Positions 47,900 through 55,585 of a stretch of 64,000 nt of DNA are shown here, one piece after another. Source of the DNA: DATFDN01 sp963767645. Lineage in GTDB: Bacteria; Pseudomonadota; Alphaproteobacteria; Acetobacterales; Acetobacteraceae. The notes under the pieces were generated by a model, which made no database searches, was not told the DNA's origin, and saw only the letters and a list, made by a program, of their open reading frames with translations. The position numbers and the translations under genes are program-made. The stretch lies in assembly GCA_963767645.1 (NCBI GenBank), contig CAVYEW010000008.1:248001-312000 (forward strand), in the 5' to 3' direction. The first letter of the stretch is position 1. Each line of letters opens with the position of its first letter.

Positions 47900-47919
47900 G
47901 TAGCACTTATCTGTGCTAC
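47900..47919. promoter_or_regulatory. Likely operator of the toxin-antitoxin pair
   Basis: Perfect 7-bp inverted repeat GTAGCAC-TTATCT-GTGCTAC, 16 bases before the antitoxin start codon and just ahead of its AGAGGAG ribosome site. Phd/YefM antitoxins bind such palindromes to repress their own operon. Confidence 0.65.
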
Positions 47920-47935
47920 GTGAGAGGAGACGATT

Positions 47936-48184
47936 ATGACGAAGACGATCGGCCTGCGGGAGGCCAATCAGCAATTCGCCCGGTGCGTGCGCGAGGTAGA
48001 GGCCGGTCAGGAGTTCGTCATTACCCGTGACGGCAAGCCGGTCGCGCGCCTGGTGCCTGCCTCCGGGACACGGGTGCTGACGCCGGAACAGCAGGCGGCG
48101 CTGGCCCGCACGCAGGCGCGGTCCTGGCATCTCAACGCCGGCCCGCTCACACCGGAGGAACGTGCGGCGCTGCATGAGCGGTGA
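47936..48184 (+). CDS. Antitoxin, Phd/YefM family
   Basis: 82 residues. N-terminal Phd fold: TIGLREANQQFARCVREVEA, EFVITRDGKPVARLVP. The C-terminal about 35 residues are the toxin-neutralising tail. Good ribosome site AGAGGAG. The start of the toxin gene overlaps its last 11 bases. Confidence 0.9.
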   Translation: MTKTIGLREANQQFARCVREVEAGQEFVITRDGKPVARLVPASGTRVLTPEQQAALARTQARSWHLNAGPLTPEERAALHER

Positions 48185-48638
48185 ACGCTTCACGCTCGAC
48201 ACCAACGTTCTGGTATACAGCGTCGACGATGATGCCCCCTCTCGCCGCCAGACTGCGCTCGGCGTGCTTGCCCGAGCGGCGTCCCGGGACTGTCATCTGA
48301 CATTGCAGGCGATTTCAGAGTTTTTTGCCGTTGTAACCCGGAAGAGGCTGGTCCCTGCTGCCGAGGCGGCGGCGCAGGCTGCGGACTGGCTCGACGTGTT
48401 TCCGATGGCCGCACCCTCGAAAGGCGCCGTGAGGGCGGCGCTGGCCACATCGGTCGCCGGGCAGTTGTCCTACTGGGACGGATTGCTGCTGGCCACTGCC
48501 GCCGAGTCGGGTTGCACGGCGATCCTGACCGAGGACATGGCTGACGGCGCGGTGCTGCACGGCGTTCGGATCATCAACCCGTTCGGCCCGCTCGGCCTCA
48601 CCGACAAGGCCGAGCGTCTCCTGGCAGGAGCGGGCTAG
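48174..48638 (+). CDS. Toxin, PIN-domain ribonuclease (VapC type)
   Basis: 154 residues. Acidic active site: Asp9 in FTLDTNVLVYS, Glu49 in QAISEFFAVV, Asp102 in LSYWDGLLLA and Asp near ILTEDMADG. VapC toxins cleave specific RNAs, often initiator tRNA or rRNA. Paired with a Phd-type antitoxin by an 11-base overlap, a common hybrid arrangement. Intact. Confidence 0.9.
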   Translation: MSGERFTLDTNVLVYSVDDDAPSRRQTALGVLARAASRDCHLTLQAISEFFAVVTRKRLVPAAEAAAQAADWLDVFPMAAPSKGAVRAALATSVAGQLSYWDGLLLATAAESGCTAILTEDMADGAVLHGVRIINPFGPLGLTDKAERLLAGAG

Positions 48639-48647
48639 GCCGGCTGC

Positions 48648-48878
48648 CTAGGAACGCTCCTTGGCATCGTGCGTGTGGTGCCGGTCCCGCTCACCGCCGC
48701 CGCCCGAGACGCGGCTGCGATCGGGGTTGGTCGGTTCGCCGGGAGAGGGCGGGGTTCCGGCGCGTTTGCCGCCTCCCTTGTGGCCGGTCGGTTGATCGGT
48801 GGCGTCGGGCTGGGTGCGGTCCTGATGACTGCTGCCCGGACCGCCGAAGCGGTCGGATTCCGACGTGTGCTTGGGCAT
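48648..48878 (-). CDS. Possible separate small hydrophilic protein
   Basis: 76 residues from ATG 48878, with CAGGAGCCGAAGC in front. Highly charged and disordered (DRTQPDATDQPTGHKGGGKR and a terminal HHTHDAKERS). In frame with the YkgJ domain upstream, so it may be only the tail of that protein. The ribosome site and the clear break in composition argue for an independent gene. Confidence 0.4.
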   Translation of the reverse strand: MPKHTSESDRFGGPGSSHQDRTQPDATDQPTGHKGGGKRAGTPPSPGEPTNPDRSRVSGGGGERDRHHTHDAKERS

Positions 48879-49313
48879 GCTTCGGCTCCTGCAAGTTGGT
48901 TCCGGCCGGGAACGGGGGCGCGGGCTGCAGGTTGCTCCCGGCGGCGACTGAGGCCGTTCGGCCAGCTCCTCGCCGCGCAGCTCGGCCGGCGCCTTCTGGA
49001 GGAAGCGGGCGAACTGATAGACGGTGTCGTCGTCCTGGTCCCAGCACACGTATCCCCGGCAATCCCTCGGCCGCGCCTCATAGACGCCGCATAGCCGATC
49101 CTCGGTCAGGAACTGGCAGACCGTGTAGCCGGACTTGATGCGGCGGCTGCCCTTGCGGGTGCGCTCGACGATATGGCGCTCCTCGAAGGCGCGCACGGTG
49201 AGGCCGAGGAAGCGGGCGAGACGCCTGATGTCGGCACGGCTCACCTCCACATATCCCGCCATGCGGCAGCAGAGGCTCGGGCACTTCAGGCAGTCAAGGC
49301 TTTCGCCGGTCAT
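48648..49313 (-). CDS. YkgJ-type cysteine cluster protein with a long hydrophilic tail
   Basis: 221 residues as one frame. Residues 1-110 are a YkgJ/CxxCxxCC metal-chelating domain: CLKCPSLCCR near the start, YTVCQFLTEDRLCGVYEARP and RDCRGYVCWDQ. Family members usually end near here. From about residue 112 the chain turns into a Pro/Arg/Ser/Gly-rich tail. A second start, ATG 48878 with CAGGAG upstream, begins MPKHTSESDRFGG and would give a separate 76-residue protein. A missed stop caused by an indel between the two is possible. Confidence 0.65.
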   Translation of the reverse strand: MTGESLDCLKCPSLCCRMAGYVEVSRADIRRLARFLGLTVRAFEERHIVERTRKGSRRIKSGYTVCQFLTEDRLCGVYEARPRDCRGYVCWDQDDDTVYQFARFLQKAPAELRGEELAERPQSPPGATCSPRPRSRPEPTCRSRSMPKHTSESDRFGGPGSSHQDRTQPDATDQPTGHKGGGKRAGTPPSPGEPTNPDRSRVSGGGGERDRHHTHDAKERS

Positions 49314-49417
49314 TCGCTCAGCATCAACGCATCCACCAGTCTAAACAACCATTGCGTTGGGTTGTACATAGCAGAGCCGTTTGCCACTTTGGGGGAACTG
49401 ATAGAGTGTCGCGGGGC

Positions 49418-50104
49418 ATGGACAGTCCGGTTCCTTTCACGATCGATGTGCGAGCCGAAGCGGCGGCGGATAGGTCTCCTCCGTTGCCGCCGAAGGCAGC
49501 TTCGACCCCGCACGCGGCAGGCGCGCGGGATCGGCTCTGGGCGCTGCTGGTGCGCGGGGCGGATGCGCTGCTGCGGCGCTGGTACGGTGTGCGCGAGTTC
49601 ACCGACGATCCGTCCTGTCTGCTGCGGCTCGCCTTGGCGCCGGCCTCCCATGGTGTGACCCTCTCCGACGGGACGCGGATCGAGGCCGGCGAGACCGTGG
49701 CCGTGTTGCATATCTGGAACGAGCAGGTCCCCCGCTTCCGCCTGGGCGGTCCCGATCTGCGCTGGGCGATCGACGTGCGGCGGCGCCTGCGGCGCTCGTT
49801 CCGGGCGCTCGCCGGACATCTGGAGCATGACCCGGCGTGGAAGCAGGTGCGCGGCATCCATGCCTGCGTCGTCTTCGGCAGCCGACGCCGCCGCGGGCAG
49901 ATCCGCCGCGTCGCCGAGGGCTTCGGCTTCGAGCTGATCGAGGCCGGTGCCCCGGCAAAGGGCCTGCACGAGTTCGGGGAGGATTTCCTGATCTGGGCGT
50001 TCACGCGCGCCTTCAACCCAGGGGCGCTCCGCCGATCGCCGTTCCGGCGTGACCGCACGGAGCTGTGGACCTCCCGCGAGAAGTTCCTCCGCCGCTATCT
50101 CTAG
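49418..50104 (+). CDS. YkoP-like domain protein of unknown function
   Basis: 228 residues, no signal peptide. Central part LLRRWYGVREFTDDPSCLLR, then VTLSDGTRIEAGETVAVLHI and WNEQVPRF resembles the YkoP domain attached to or beside polysaccharide deacetylases in other bacteria. C-terminal half is basic (FGSRRRRGQIRRVAEGFGFE and FRRDRTELWTSREKFLRRYL). Function unknown. ATG 49418 follows GCGGGGC only, so the ribosome site is weak. The next gene encodes a membrane transporter. Confidence 0.6.
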   Translation: MDSPVPFTIDVRAEAAADRSPPLPPKAASTPHAAGARDRLWALLVRGADALLRRWYGVREFTDDPSCLLRLALAPASHGVTLSDGTRIEAGETVAVLHIWNEQVPRFRLGGPDLRWAIDVRRRLRRSFRALAGHLEHDPAWKQVRGIHACVVFGSRRRRGQIRRVAEGFGFELIEAGAPAKGLHEFGEDFLIWAFTRAFNPGALRRSPFRRDRTELWTSREKFLRRYL

Positions 50105-50148
50105 GCGTAGGACGGCAACCCACCACAGCCTCGCGCACTGATCCCTCG

Positions 50149-51291
50149 ATGTCCCCGGACCACGATCATCACGAGCCGCGCGCTCGCGACCCCAAGGCGG
50201 CGCGCCGCTCGCGCGTCGGCGGCTGGCCGATTGCCGTTGTCACCCTGATCCTGCTGCTGCTCACCTACGAGCTGCGCTACACGCTGATCCCCTTCGTCTT
50301 CGCCATCGTGATCGGCTTCGTGCTGGACCCGGTGATCGCCTGGTCGGCCAAGCGGATGCGCGGGCATCGCTGGCCGATGGCGACGCTTCTGAGCATCCTG
50401 ATCATCGGCTGCGTCGGATATGGCATCTACTGGGTCGGCAATCAGGCCTTCAAGGACCTGACCAGCGCGATGCAGAAACTGCCGCAGATGATCCAGGGCG
50501 CGGCCAAAGCGGTGTCGGGGCCGCAGGGGATCGACCTGTTCGGGACCCACTATACGCCGGAGCAGCTCACGAACACTGTCATTCACGGGGCGACAAACGT
50601 GCTCGGCTCCGCGCAGATCGCGCTGGCGCTGCAGATCGGCGCCGGCACCATCGCGGCGGTCATCCTCACCTTCGTGCTGATCCCCTATTTCCTGGTCTCC
50701 GGGCCGCGGATCGCCTCCGGCACGCTCTGGCTGGTGCCGCCGGAGCGGCGGGGCTCGATCGAGGGTATCCTGCCCGAGCTGGTGCCGATGCTCCGCCGCT
50801 ACGTCGTCGGGATCATCTGCGTGGTGATCTACACGGCGATCGTGGCCTATATCGGCTTCGGCGTGATCTTCGGCCTGCCCGGCGCGGCGCTGATCTCCGT
50901 CGTGGTCGGCGTCCTGGAGATGATCCCCGTCGTCGGCCCGGTCACGTCGATCGTGCTGGTGGGGCTGACCAGCCTGCAGGGAAGCGGGCTCAACGTCATC
51001 TGGCCCCTGCTCTGGGCGCTGGGTCTGCGGCTTCTCACCGACAACGTGGTCGGGCCGTTCGCGCTGGGCAAGGCTGTCACCGTGCATCCGGTGGTGATCA
51101 TCTTCGCCTTCGTCATCGGCGCCATGCTGTTCGGGATCATCGGCCTCCTGCTCGCCGTCCCGACCTCGGCCTGCGTCGTCATCATCCTTGAATACTACTA
51201 CGCCGAACCGATCGCGCCCGGAGGTGCGGCGGAGCCGGAGCCGGTGCGGATGGCGGGCCAGCTTGACACTGCGGGCGCTCGGCCCCGATGA
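50149..51291 (+). CDS. AI-2E family transporter
   Basis: 380 residues. N-terminal hydrophilic stretch, then two helices (WPIAVVTLILLLLTYELRYT, IPFVFAIVIGFVLDPVIAWS) with the L-x-P-x-V motif, a periplasmic helical region, and the long hydrophobic C-terminal half with LGLRLLTDNVVGPFALGKAV and HPVVIIFAFVIGAMLFGIIG, the family signature. Some members export AI-2; others carry sodium/protons or unknown solutes. ATG 50149 chosen because it starts just before the first helix. Confidence 0.88.
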   Translation: MSPDHDHHEPRARDPKAARRSRVGGWPIAVVTLILLLLTYELRYTLIPFVFAIVIGFVLDPVIAWSAKRMRGHRWPMATLLSILIIGCVGYGIYWVGNQAFKDLTSAMQKLPQMIQGAAKAVSGPQGIDLFGTHYTPEQLTNTVIHGATNVLGSAQIALALQIGAGTIAAVILTFVLIPYFLVSGPRIASGTLWLVPPERRGSIEGILPELVPMLRRYVVGIICVVIYTAIVAYIGFGVIFGLPGAALISVVVGVLEMIPVVGPVTSIVLVGLTSLQGSGLNVIWPLLWALGLRLLTDNVVGPFALGKAVTVHPVVIIFAFVIGAMLFGIIGLLLAVPTSACVVIILEYYYAEPIAPGGAAEPEPVRMAGQLDTAGARPR

Positions 51292-51301
51292 CACAATGGC
51301 C

Positions 51302-52666
51302 ATGCCCAAGCAGATCCGGCTGAACGCCTTCGACATGAACTGCGTCGTCCACCAGTCGCCCGGCCTGTGGACGCACCCGCGCGACCGCGCCGACACCTAC
51401 AACACGCTCGGCTACTGGACGGATCTCGCGCGCCTGCTGGAGCGCGGCAGGTTTGACGCGGTGTTCCTGGCCGACGTGCTGGGCATCTACGACGTGTTCC
51501 GGGGATCGCCCGACGCGGCGCTGTCGGGTGCGGTGCAGGTGCCGGTGAACGATCCGCTGCTGCTGGTGCCGGCGATGGCGGCGGTGACGGAGAATTTGGG
51601 CTTCGGCGTCACCTGCACGCTCTCCTACGAGCATCCTTACCCGTTCGCCCGGCGCATGAGCACGCTCGATCACCTGACCAATGGGCGGATCGGCTGGAAC
51701 ATCGTCACCGGCTACCTGAACAGCGCCGCCAAGGGCGTGGGCATGGCCCGGCAGGAGGGCCACGACACGCGCTACGAGATCGCCGAGGACTACATGCAGG
51801 TGGTCTACAAGCTGTGGGAGGGAAGCTGGGAGGACGGCGCAGTGCTGCGCGACCGCAGCGGCGGCCGCTTCGCCGATCCCGCGCGCATCCACCGCGTCGA
51901 GCATGACGGGCCGTATTTCCGGCTGTCCGCCATCCACCTCGCCGAACCCTCGCCGCAGCGCACGCCCGTGCTCTATCAGGCCGGAGCTTCCAAGCGCGGC
52001 CGGCGCTTCGCCGCTGAGCACGCCGAGTGCGTGTTCATCAACGGCCCGTCGAAGCAGGTGATCGCGCCGATCGTCGCCGATATCCGCAGGCTCGCGGCCG
52101 AAGCAGGGCGCGATCCGGCGGAGATCCTGATCTTCAACATGATGACGGTGATCACCGACACCACGCCGGCCCGCGCCCGCGCCAAGCACGAGGAGTATCT
52201 CGGCCATATCAGCACCGAGGGGGCGCTTACGCTGATGTCGGGCTGGACCGGCGTGGACTTCTCCCGCCTGGGCCTGGACGAGACCGTGCGCTTCAACGAG
52301 CGCGACGCGATGACCTCCGCGCTGGAGGCGTTCACCATAGCCGATCCGGAGCGACGCTGGACGGTGCGCGAGATCGCGCACCACGCCGCGATCGGGGGGC
52401 GCGGTCCGGTGGTGGTGGGCGATGCGCGCGAGGTCGCGGACGAGCTGCAGTCCTGGGTGGCCGAGACCGACGTGGACGGCTTCAACCTGGCCTACGCGGT
52501 GACGCCGGAGACGTTCGCCGATTTCGTGGAGCTGGTGGTGCCGGAGCTGCAGCACCGGGGCGCCTACAAGACCGAGTATGCGCCCGGCACGCTGCGGGAG
52601 AAATTGTACGGCGCCCGCCGCGCACGCCTGCCGGGCAGCCATCCGGCGGCACGGGTGCGGGTGTAG
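51302..52666 (+). CDS. Flavin-dependent monooxygenase, NtaA/SnaA/DszA class of bacterial luciferase family
   Basis: 454 residues. TIM-barrel LLM enzyme of class C: IRLNAFDMNCVVHQSPGLWT, GRFDAVFLADVLGIYDVFRG, the conserved TLDHLTNGRIGWNIVTGYL and TPVLYQAGASKRGRRFAAEH. These two-component enzymes use FMNH2 from a reductase to attack chelators (NTA, EDTA) or sulfones. Substrate here unknown. An ATG at 51296 is an equally possible start. Follows the AI-2E gene by about ten bases; no flavin reductase nearby. Confidence 0.88.
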   Translation: MPKQIRLNAFDMNCVVHQSPGLWTHPRDRADTYNTLGYWTDLARLLERGRFDAVFLADVLGIYDVFRGSPDAALSGAVQVPVNDPLLLVPAMAAVTENLGFGVTCTLSYEHPYPFARRMSTLDHLTNGRIGWNIVTGYLNSAAKGVGMARQEGHDTRYEIAEDYMQVVYKLWEGSWEDGAVLRDRSGGRFADPARIHRVEHDGPYFRLSAIHLAEPSPQRTPVLYQAGASKRGRRFAAEHAECVFINGPSKQVIAPIVADIRRLAAEAGRDPAEILIFNMMTVITDTTPARARAKHEEYLGHISTEGALTLMSGWTGVDFSRLGLDETVRFNERDAMTSALEAFTIADPERRWTVREIAHHAAIGGRGPVVVGDAREVADELQSWVAETDVDGFNLAYAVTPETFADFVELVVPELQHRGAYKTEYAPGTLREKLYGARRARLPGSHPAARVRV

Positions 52667-52765
52667 TGATCCTGGCCGGCGCGTGTACGCATCAGCCATA
52701 GTTACACCGTCATGGCTGGGCCTGGCCCGGCCATCCACGCCTTTGTGGCGGTACGTGAAGGCGTG

Positions 52766-52788
52766 GATGCTCGCGACGAGCGCGAGCA
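52766..52788. repeat. Short palindromic intergenic repeat, copy 2
   Basis: ATGCTCGCG-ACGAG-CGCGAGCAT, same as 13483-13505 but for one base in the loop. It is preceded by GTGAAGGCGTGG and lies in the 165-base gap between the monooxygenase and OsmC genes. Confidence 0.75.
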
Positions 52789-52831
52789 TGACGCCGGAGA
52801 ACTCGCAGATTTTCGTAGGGGAGACACACAG

Positions 52832-53338
52832 ATGGACGCAGCCGAGCTTCGGGCGCTTCAGGCCCCTATCAAGCAGCGCTACCGCGAGCACCCGGAGACC
52901 GCGCGCATTCCCGCGCGCGCCGAATGCCGGCTCGATCGCGGCGACATCGCCTGCACCGTTCCCACCTCGGCCGGTGAGGTCGCGGCAGGGCTGCACAAGG
53001 CGGCCGGCGGAACAGGCGAACTCGCCTGCTCGGCGGACATGCTGCTGGAGGCGCTGGTCGCCTGCGCGGGAACCACGCTGCGCGCCGTCGCGACAGCCAT
53101 GGGCGTTACCGTGCGCGGCGGGCGGATTGTCGCCGAAGGGAATTGGGACGTGCGCGGCACCTTGGGCATCGACCGCGCCACCCCGGTCGGCCTCACCGAC
53201 ATCGCCCTGCGCTTCGAGCTGGACGCCGACGCCGAACCCGACAAGCTCGCCCGGATGATCGACACCACCGAGCGCTACTGCGTCATCCTGCAGACCTTGA
53301 AGCACCCGCCCGAGGTGAAGGTGGCACGCGCGGCGTGA
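52832..53338 (+). CDS. OsmC family protein
   Basis: 168 residues. OsmC/Ohr fold with the two redox cysteines in LLEALVACAGTTLRAVA and TERYCVILQTL. The family reduces organic hydroperoxides. The N-terminus is longer than in Ohr and carries REHPETARIPARAECRLDRG, as in OsmC-like proteins of unknown substrate. ATG 52832 after GGGGAGACACACAG. The stop overlaps the start of the exporter gene (GTGA). Confidence 0.88.
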   Translation: MDAAELRALQAPIKQRYREHPETARIPARAECRLDRGDIACTVPTSAGEVAAGLHKAAGGTGELACSADMLLEALVACAGTTLRAVATAMGVTVRGGRIVAEGNWDVRGTLGIDRATPVGLTDIALRFELDADAEPDKLARMIDTTERYCVILQTLKHPPEVKVARAA

Positions 53339-54525
53339 GGCTTCCGCCGGCCCGCCTCGCCGGCGCCGCCCGGCCACCCTTCGCGGTGGTCGTCGCCGTC
53401 ACCGCCGTCGGCACGTTGGGGATGCACCTCATCGTCCCGGCGCTGCCGGCCACGGCGCAGGCGCTCGGCGTCTCCGAGGCGGCGATCCAGCTCACCATCA
53501 CGCTCTACCTGATCGGCCTTGCGGCGGGCCAGCTTCTCTACGGCCCGATCTCCGACCGGTTCGGGCGGCGGCCGGTGCTGATCGGCGGCCTCGCCCTGTT
53601 CACCGCCGCCGGCGCGCTGACCGCGCTTGCGCCCACGGCCGGCACGCTGATCGCTGCGCGCGTGGCGCAGGCGCTGGGCGGCTGCGCCGGGATCGTGCTC
53701 GGCCGCGCCATCGTGCGCGACGCCGCCGCCCCGGACCGCGCGGCGGCGCAGCTCGCGCTGCTGACCTTGGTGATGTCGATGGCGCCCGCGATCGCTCCGG
53801 CGATCGGCGGCTATGCGACGGCCTGGGCCGGCTGGCGCGCGGGCTTCGTCATGCTGGCCGCGATCGGCGCGGCGGCGGCGATGGCCGCCGTGCTGTTCCT
53901 GCCGGAGACGAACGAGGTCACGGGCATCCGGCGCTCGATGCTGGGGCCGTCGCTGCGCCTGCTGCGCTCGCGCGCGTTCTGCGGCTTCGCCATCGGCGGC
54001 GCCTGCACCACCACCTCGTTCTACGCCTTCATGGCGGCTTCGCCCTTCATCTTCATCGACATGCTGCACCAGACCGAGCAGCGCGTAGGGCTGTATTACA
54101 TGCTGCTGATGGCCGGCGTGGCGACCGGCGGGCTGCTGGGCAACCGTTTGGCCGGCCGGGTGCGCGCCGGGCATGTGCTCCGTCTCGCCAACGGGATCGC
54201 GCTGGCCGGAGCCAGCGGCTTCGCGGCTGTCTATGGCGCTGGCCTGCTGAGCGTGCCGGCGGTGGTTGCCACCATAGCGCTGTTCATGGTGGGAGCCGGC
54301 CTCGCCAGCCCCTTCGCCATCACCGGCGCGATCTCCGTCAACCCGAAGGCGGTCGGTGCCGCCTCGGGTCTCTATGGTTTCGTGCAGATGAGCTACGGCG
54401 CGTTCTGCACGGTCGTCGTGGAAACGTGGCGTCCGGGATCGGTGCTGACGGTGGCCGTCGTGCTGCTCGGCTCGACGATCGTCGGGCAGGCGGCGCTGTC
54501 GATCGCGCTGAGCGGCCGAGGTTGA
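53335..54525 (+). CDS. Bcr/CflA family MFS drug exporter
   Basis: 396 residues, twelve hydrophobic segments. Bcr/CflA marks: TLGMHLIVPALPATAQALGV in helix one, the loop motif LLYGPISDRFGRRPVLIGGL, and AQALGGCAGIVLGRAIVRDA in helix four. Exports chloramphenicol, bicyclomycin or similar small molecules in known cases. GTG start overlaps osmC by four bases, so both are co-expressed. Intact. Confidence 0.9.
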   Translation: MRLPPARLAGAARPPFAVVVAVTAVGTLGMHLIVPALPATAQALGVSEAAIQLTITLYLIGLAAGQLLYGPISDRFGRRPVLIGGLALFTAAGALTALAPTAGTLIAARVAQALGGCAGIVLGRAIVRDAAAPDRAAAQLALLTLVMSMAPAIAPAIGGYATAWAGWRAGFVMLAAIGAAAAMAAVLFLPETNEVTGIRRSMLGPSLRLLRSRAFCGFAIGGACTTTSFYAFMAASPFIFIDMLHQTEQRVGLYYMLLMAGVATGGLLGNRLAGRVRAGHVLRLANGIALAGASGFAAVYGAGLLSVPAVVATIALFMVGAGLASPFAITGAISVNPKAVGAASGLYGFVQMSYGAFCTVVVETWRPGSVLTVAVVLLGSTIVGQAALSIALSGRG

Positions 54526-54647
54526 TGGCACGATCAGCACATCGCCGGCTGTCTTGTCACGTTACCGTGCTCTGTGTTTTCCGCGCCGCTTGCACGGACT
54601 CTGGTGTCAGATGCAGCTCTACTTCGCCCTGGCGAGCAAGTAATCGT

Positions 54648-54803
54648 TGGACATGAGTACCTACTCTCATCCTTATGTGGCGAACCCGCCGCGGTCCCGC
54701 TGGACCTCACATTCGCGGCCACAGGGGGAGTCTGTCCAGGCGCTAACTGGTTGCGAAACCAGCGCTGAACAGGCCCCACGATGCGTCGGACGGGGCCTTT
54801 TTC
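54648..54803 (+). ncRNA. Candidate structured RNA ending in a terminator
   Basis: A run of non-coding, strongly paired segments: an outer stem TGGACA (54648-54653) with TGTCCA (54733-54738); inside it ATGAG/CTCAT, and TGTGGCGAA (54676-54684) with TTCGCGGCCACA (54712-54723) capped by GGTCC-CGCT-GGACC. Then a six-pair hairpin CTGGTT-GCGA-AACCAG with a GNRA tetraloop (54747-54762), and a terminator. It does not match a riboswitch, 6S, tmRNA, SRP or RNase P RNA that I know. It may be a small RNA or a 5' leader of the cyclase gene that follows. Confidence 0.4.
54771..54803 (+). terminator. Rho-independent terminator before the small cyclase gene
   Basis: AGGCCCC (54771-54777) pairs with GGGGCCT (54792-54798), followed by TTTTC. 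It lies 46 bases before the cyclase start, so either the upstream RNA ends here or it attenuates the cyclase gene. Confidence 0.75.
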
Positions 54804-54848
54804 ATGCCCACCTCGTCCATGTTCATCTCTGATCCGTAGAGATGTGTC

Positions 54849-55511
54849 ATGAGCTTCACGGAGCCGACGGCGCTTGCTGATGGCGCCGATCAGATTGTGC
54901 GGCAAGAGACTGTCAGGCCGGCGCAGCGCCGCATCCAGCTGGTCCGCGCCTGCCAGGATAGGGACGCCGCGCCACCGGTGTCCCGGTTGGCGGTCGTCCT
55001 TGCCGCCGACATCGTCGAGTACACGCGCCACATGGCCGAGGACGAGGCCGGGACCCATGCGCGCTTGGTGTCCATCTTCCGCCACGTCGTCGAGCCGCAC
55101 ATAGCTCGACAAGAGGCCCGGATCGTGAAAAGCACCGGCGACGGATTCCTCGCCGAATTCTGGAGCGCCACGCGCGCCGCCTGGTTCGCCGTGGATTTCC
55201 AGCGTGCGATACGGACATGGAATGCACGGCGGCGCAGGGGCCACCGGCTGGAGTTCCGGGTCGGCATCAATCTCGGGGACGTTATCGTGGACGCCCGCGA
55301 CATCGTCGGCCACAACGTTAACATCGCCGTGCGCCTCGAATCCTTGGCCGAGCCGGGCGGCGTGCTCGTCTCCTATCCGGTGTTCGCCGCGATCCGGGAC
55401 CCTGGGCTTCTGTTCGAGGATTTGGGCGAGCTGGCGCTCAAGAACATGGGCGAGCCCGTCCGCGGCTATCGCGTGCGGCCGCGCCGCCCATCGATATCCC
55501 GATCCAGGTGA
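54849..55511 (+). CDS. Class III adenylate/guanylate cyclase, single domain
   Basis: 220 residues. Cyclase core from residue 45: metal Asp54 in VLAADIVEYTRHM, Asp98 in VKSTGDGFLAEF, and Asn158/Arg162 in VNIAVRLESL; FRVGINLGDVIVD between them. The N-terminal 44 residues have no domain. Most relatives carry a TPR or membrane part behind the cyclase; here the chain ends just after GYRVRPRRP. Predicted product is cAMP. A terminator and candidate structured RNA lie immediately upstream. Confidence 0.87.
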   Translation: MSFTEPTALADGADQIVRQETVRPAQRRIQLVRACQDRDAAPPVSRLAVVLAADIVEYTRHMAEDEAGTHARLVSIFRHVVEPHIARQEARIVKSTGDGFLAEFWSATRAAWFAVDFQRAIRTWNARRRRGHRLEFRVGINLGDVIVDARDIVGHNVNIAVRLESLAEPGGVLVSYPVFAAIRDPGLLFEDLGELALKNMGEPVRGYRVRPRRPSISRSR

Positions 55512-55585
55512 AGCGCGTAAGGGCGAGCGCGTCGGCGCCGCCCGCTCTTTTGCACGCTGGAACGGTGCGCTATCGCTCCCTGCGC

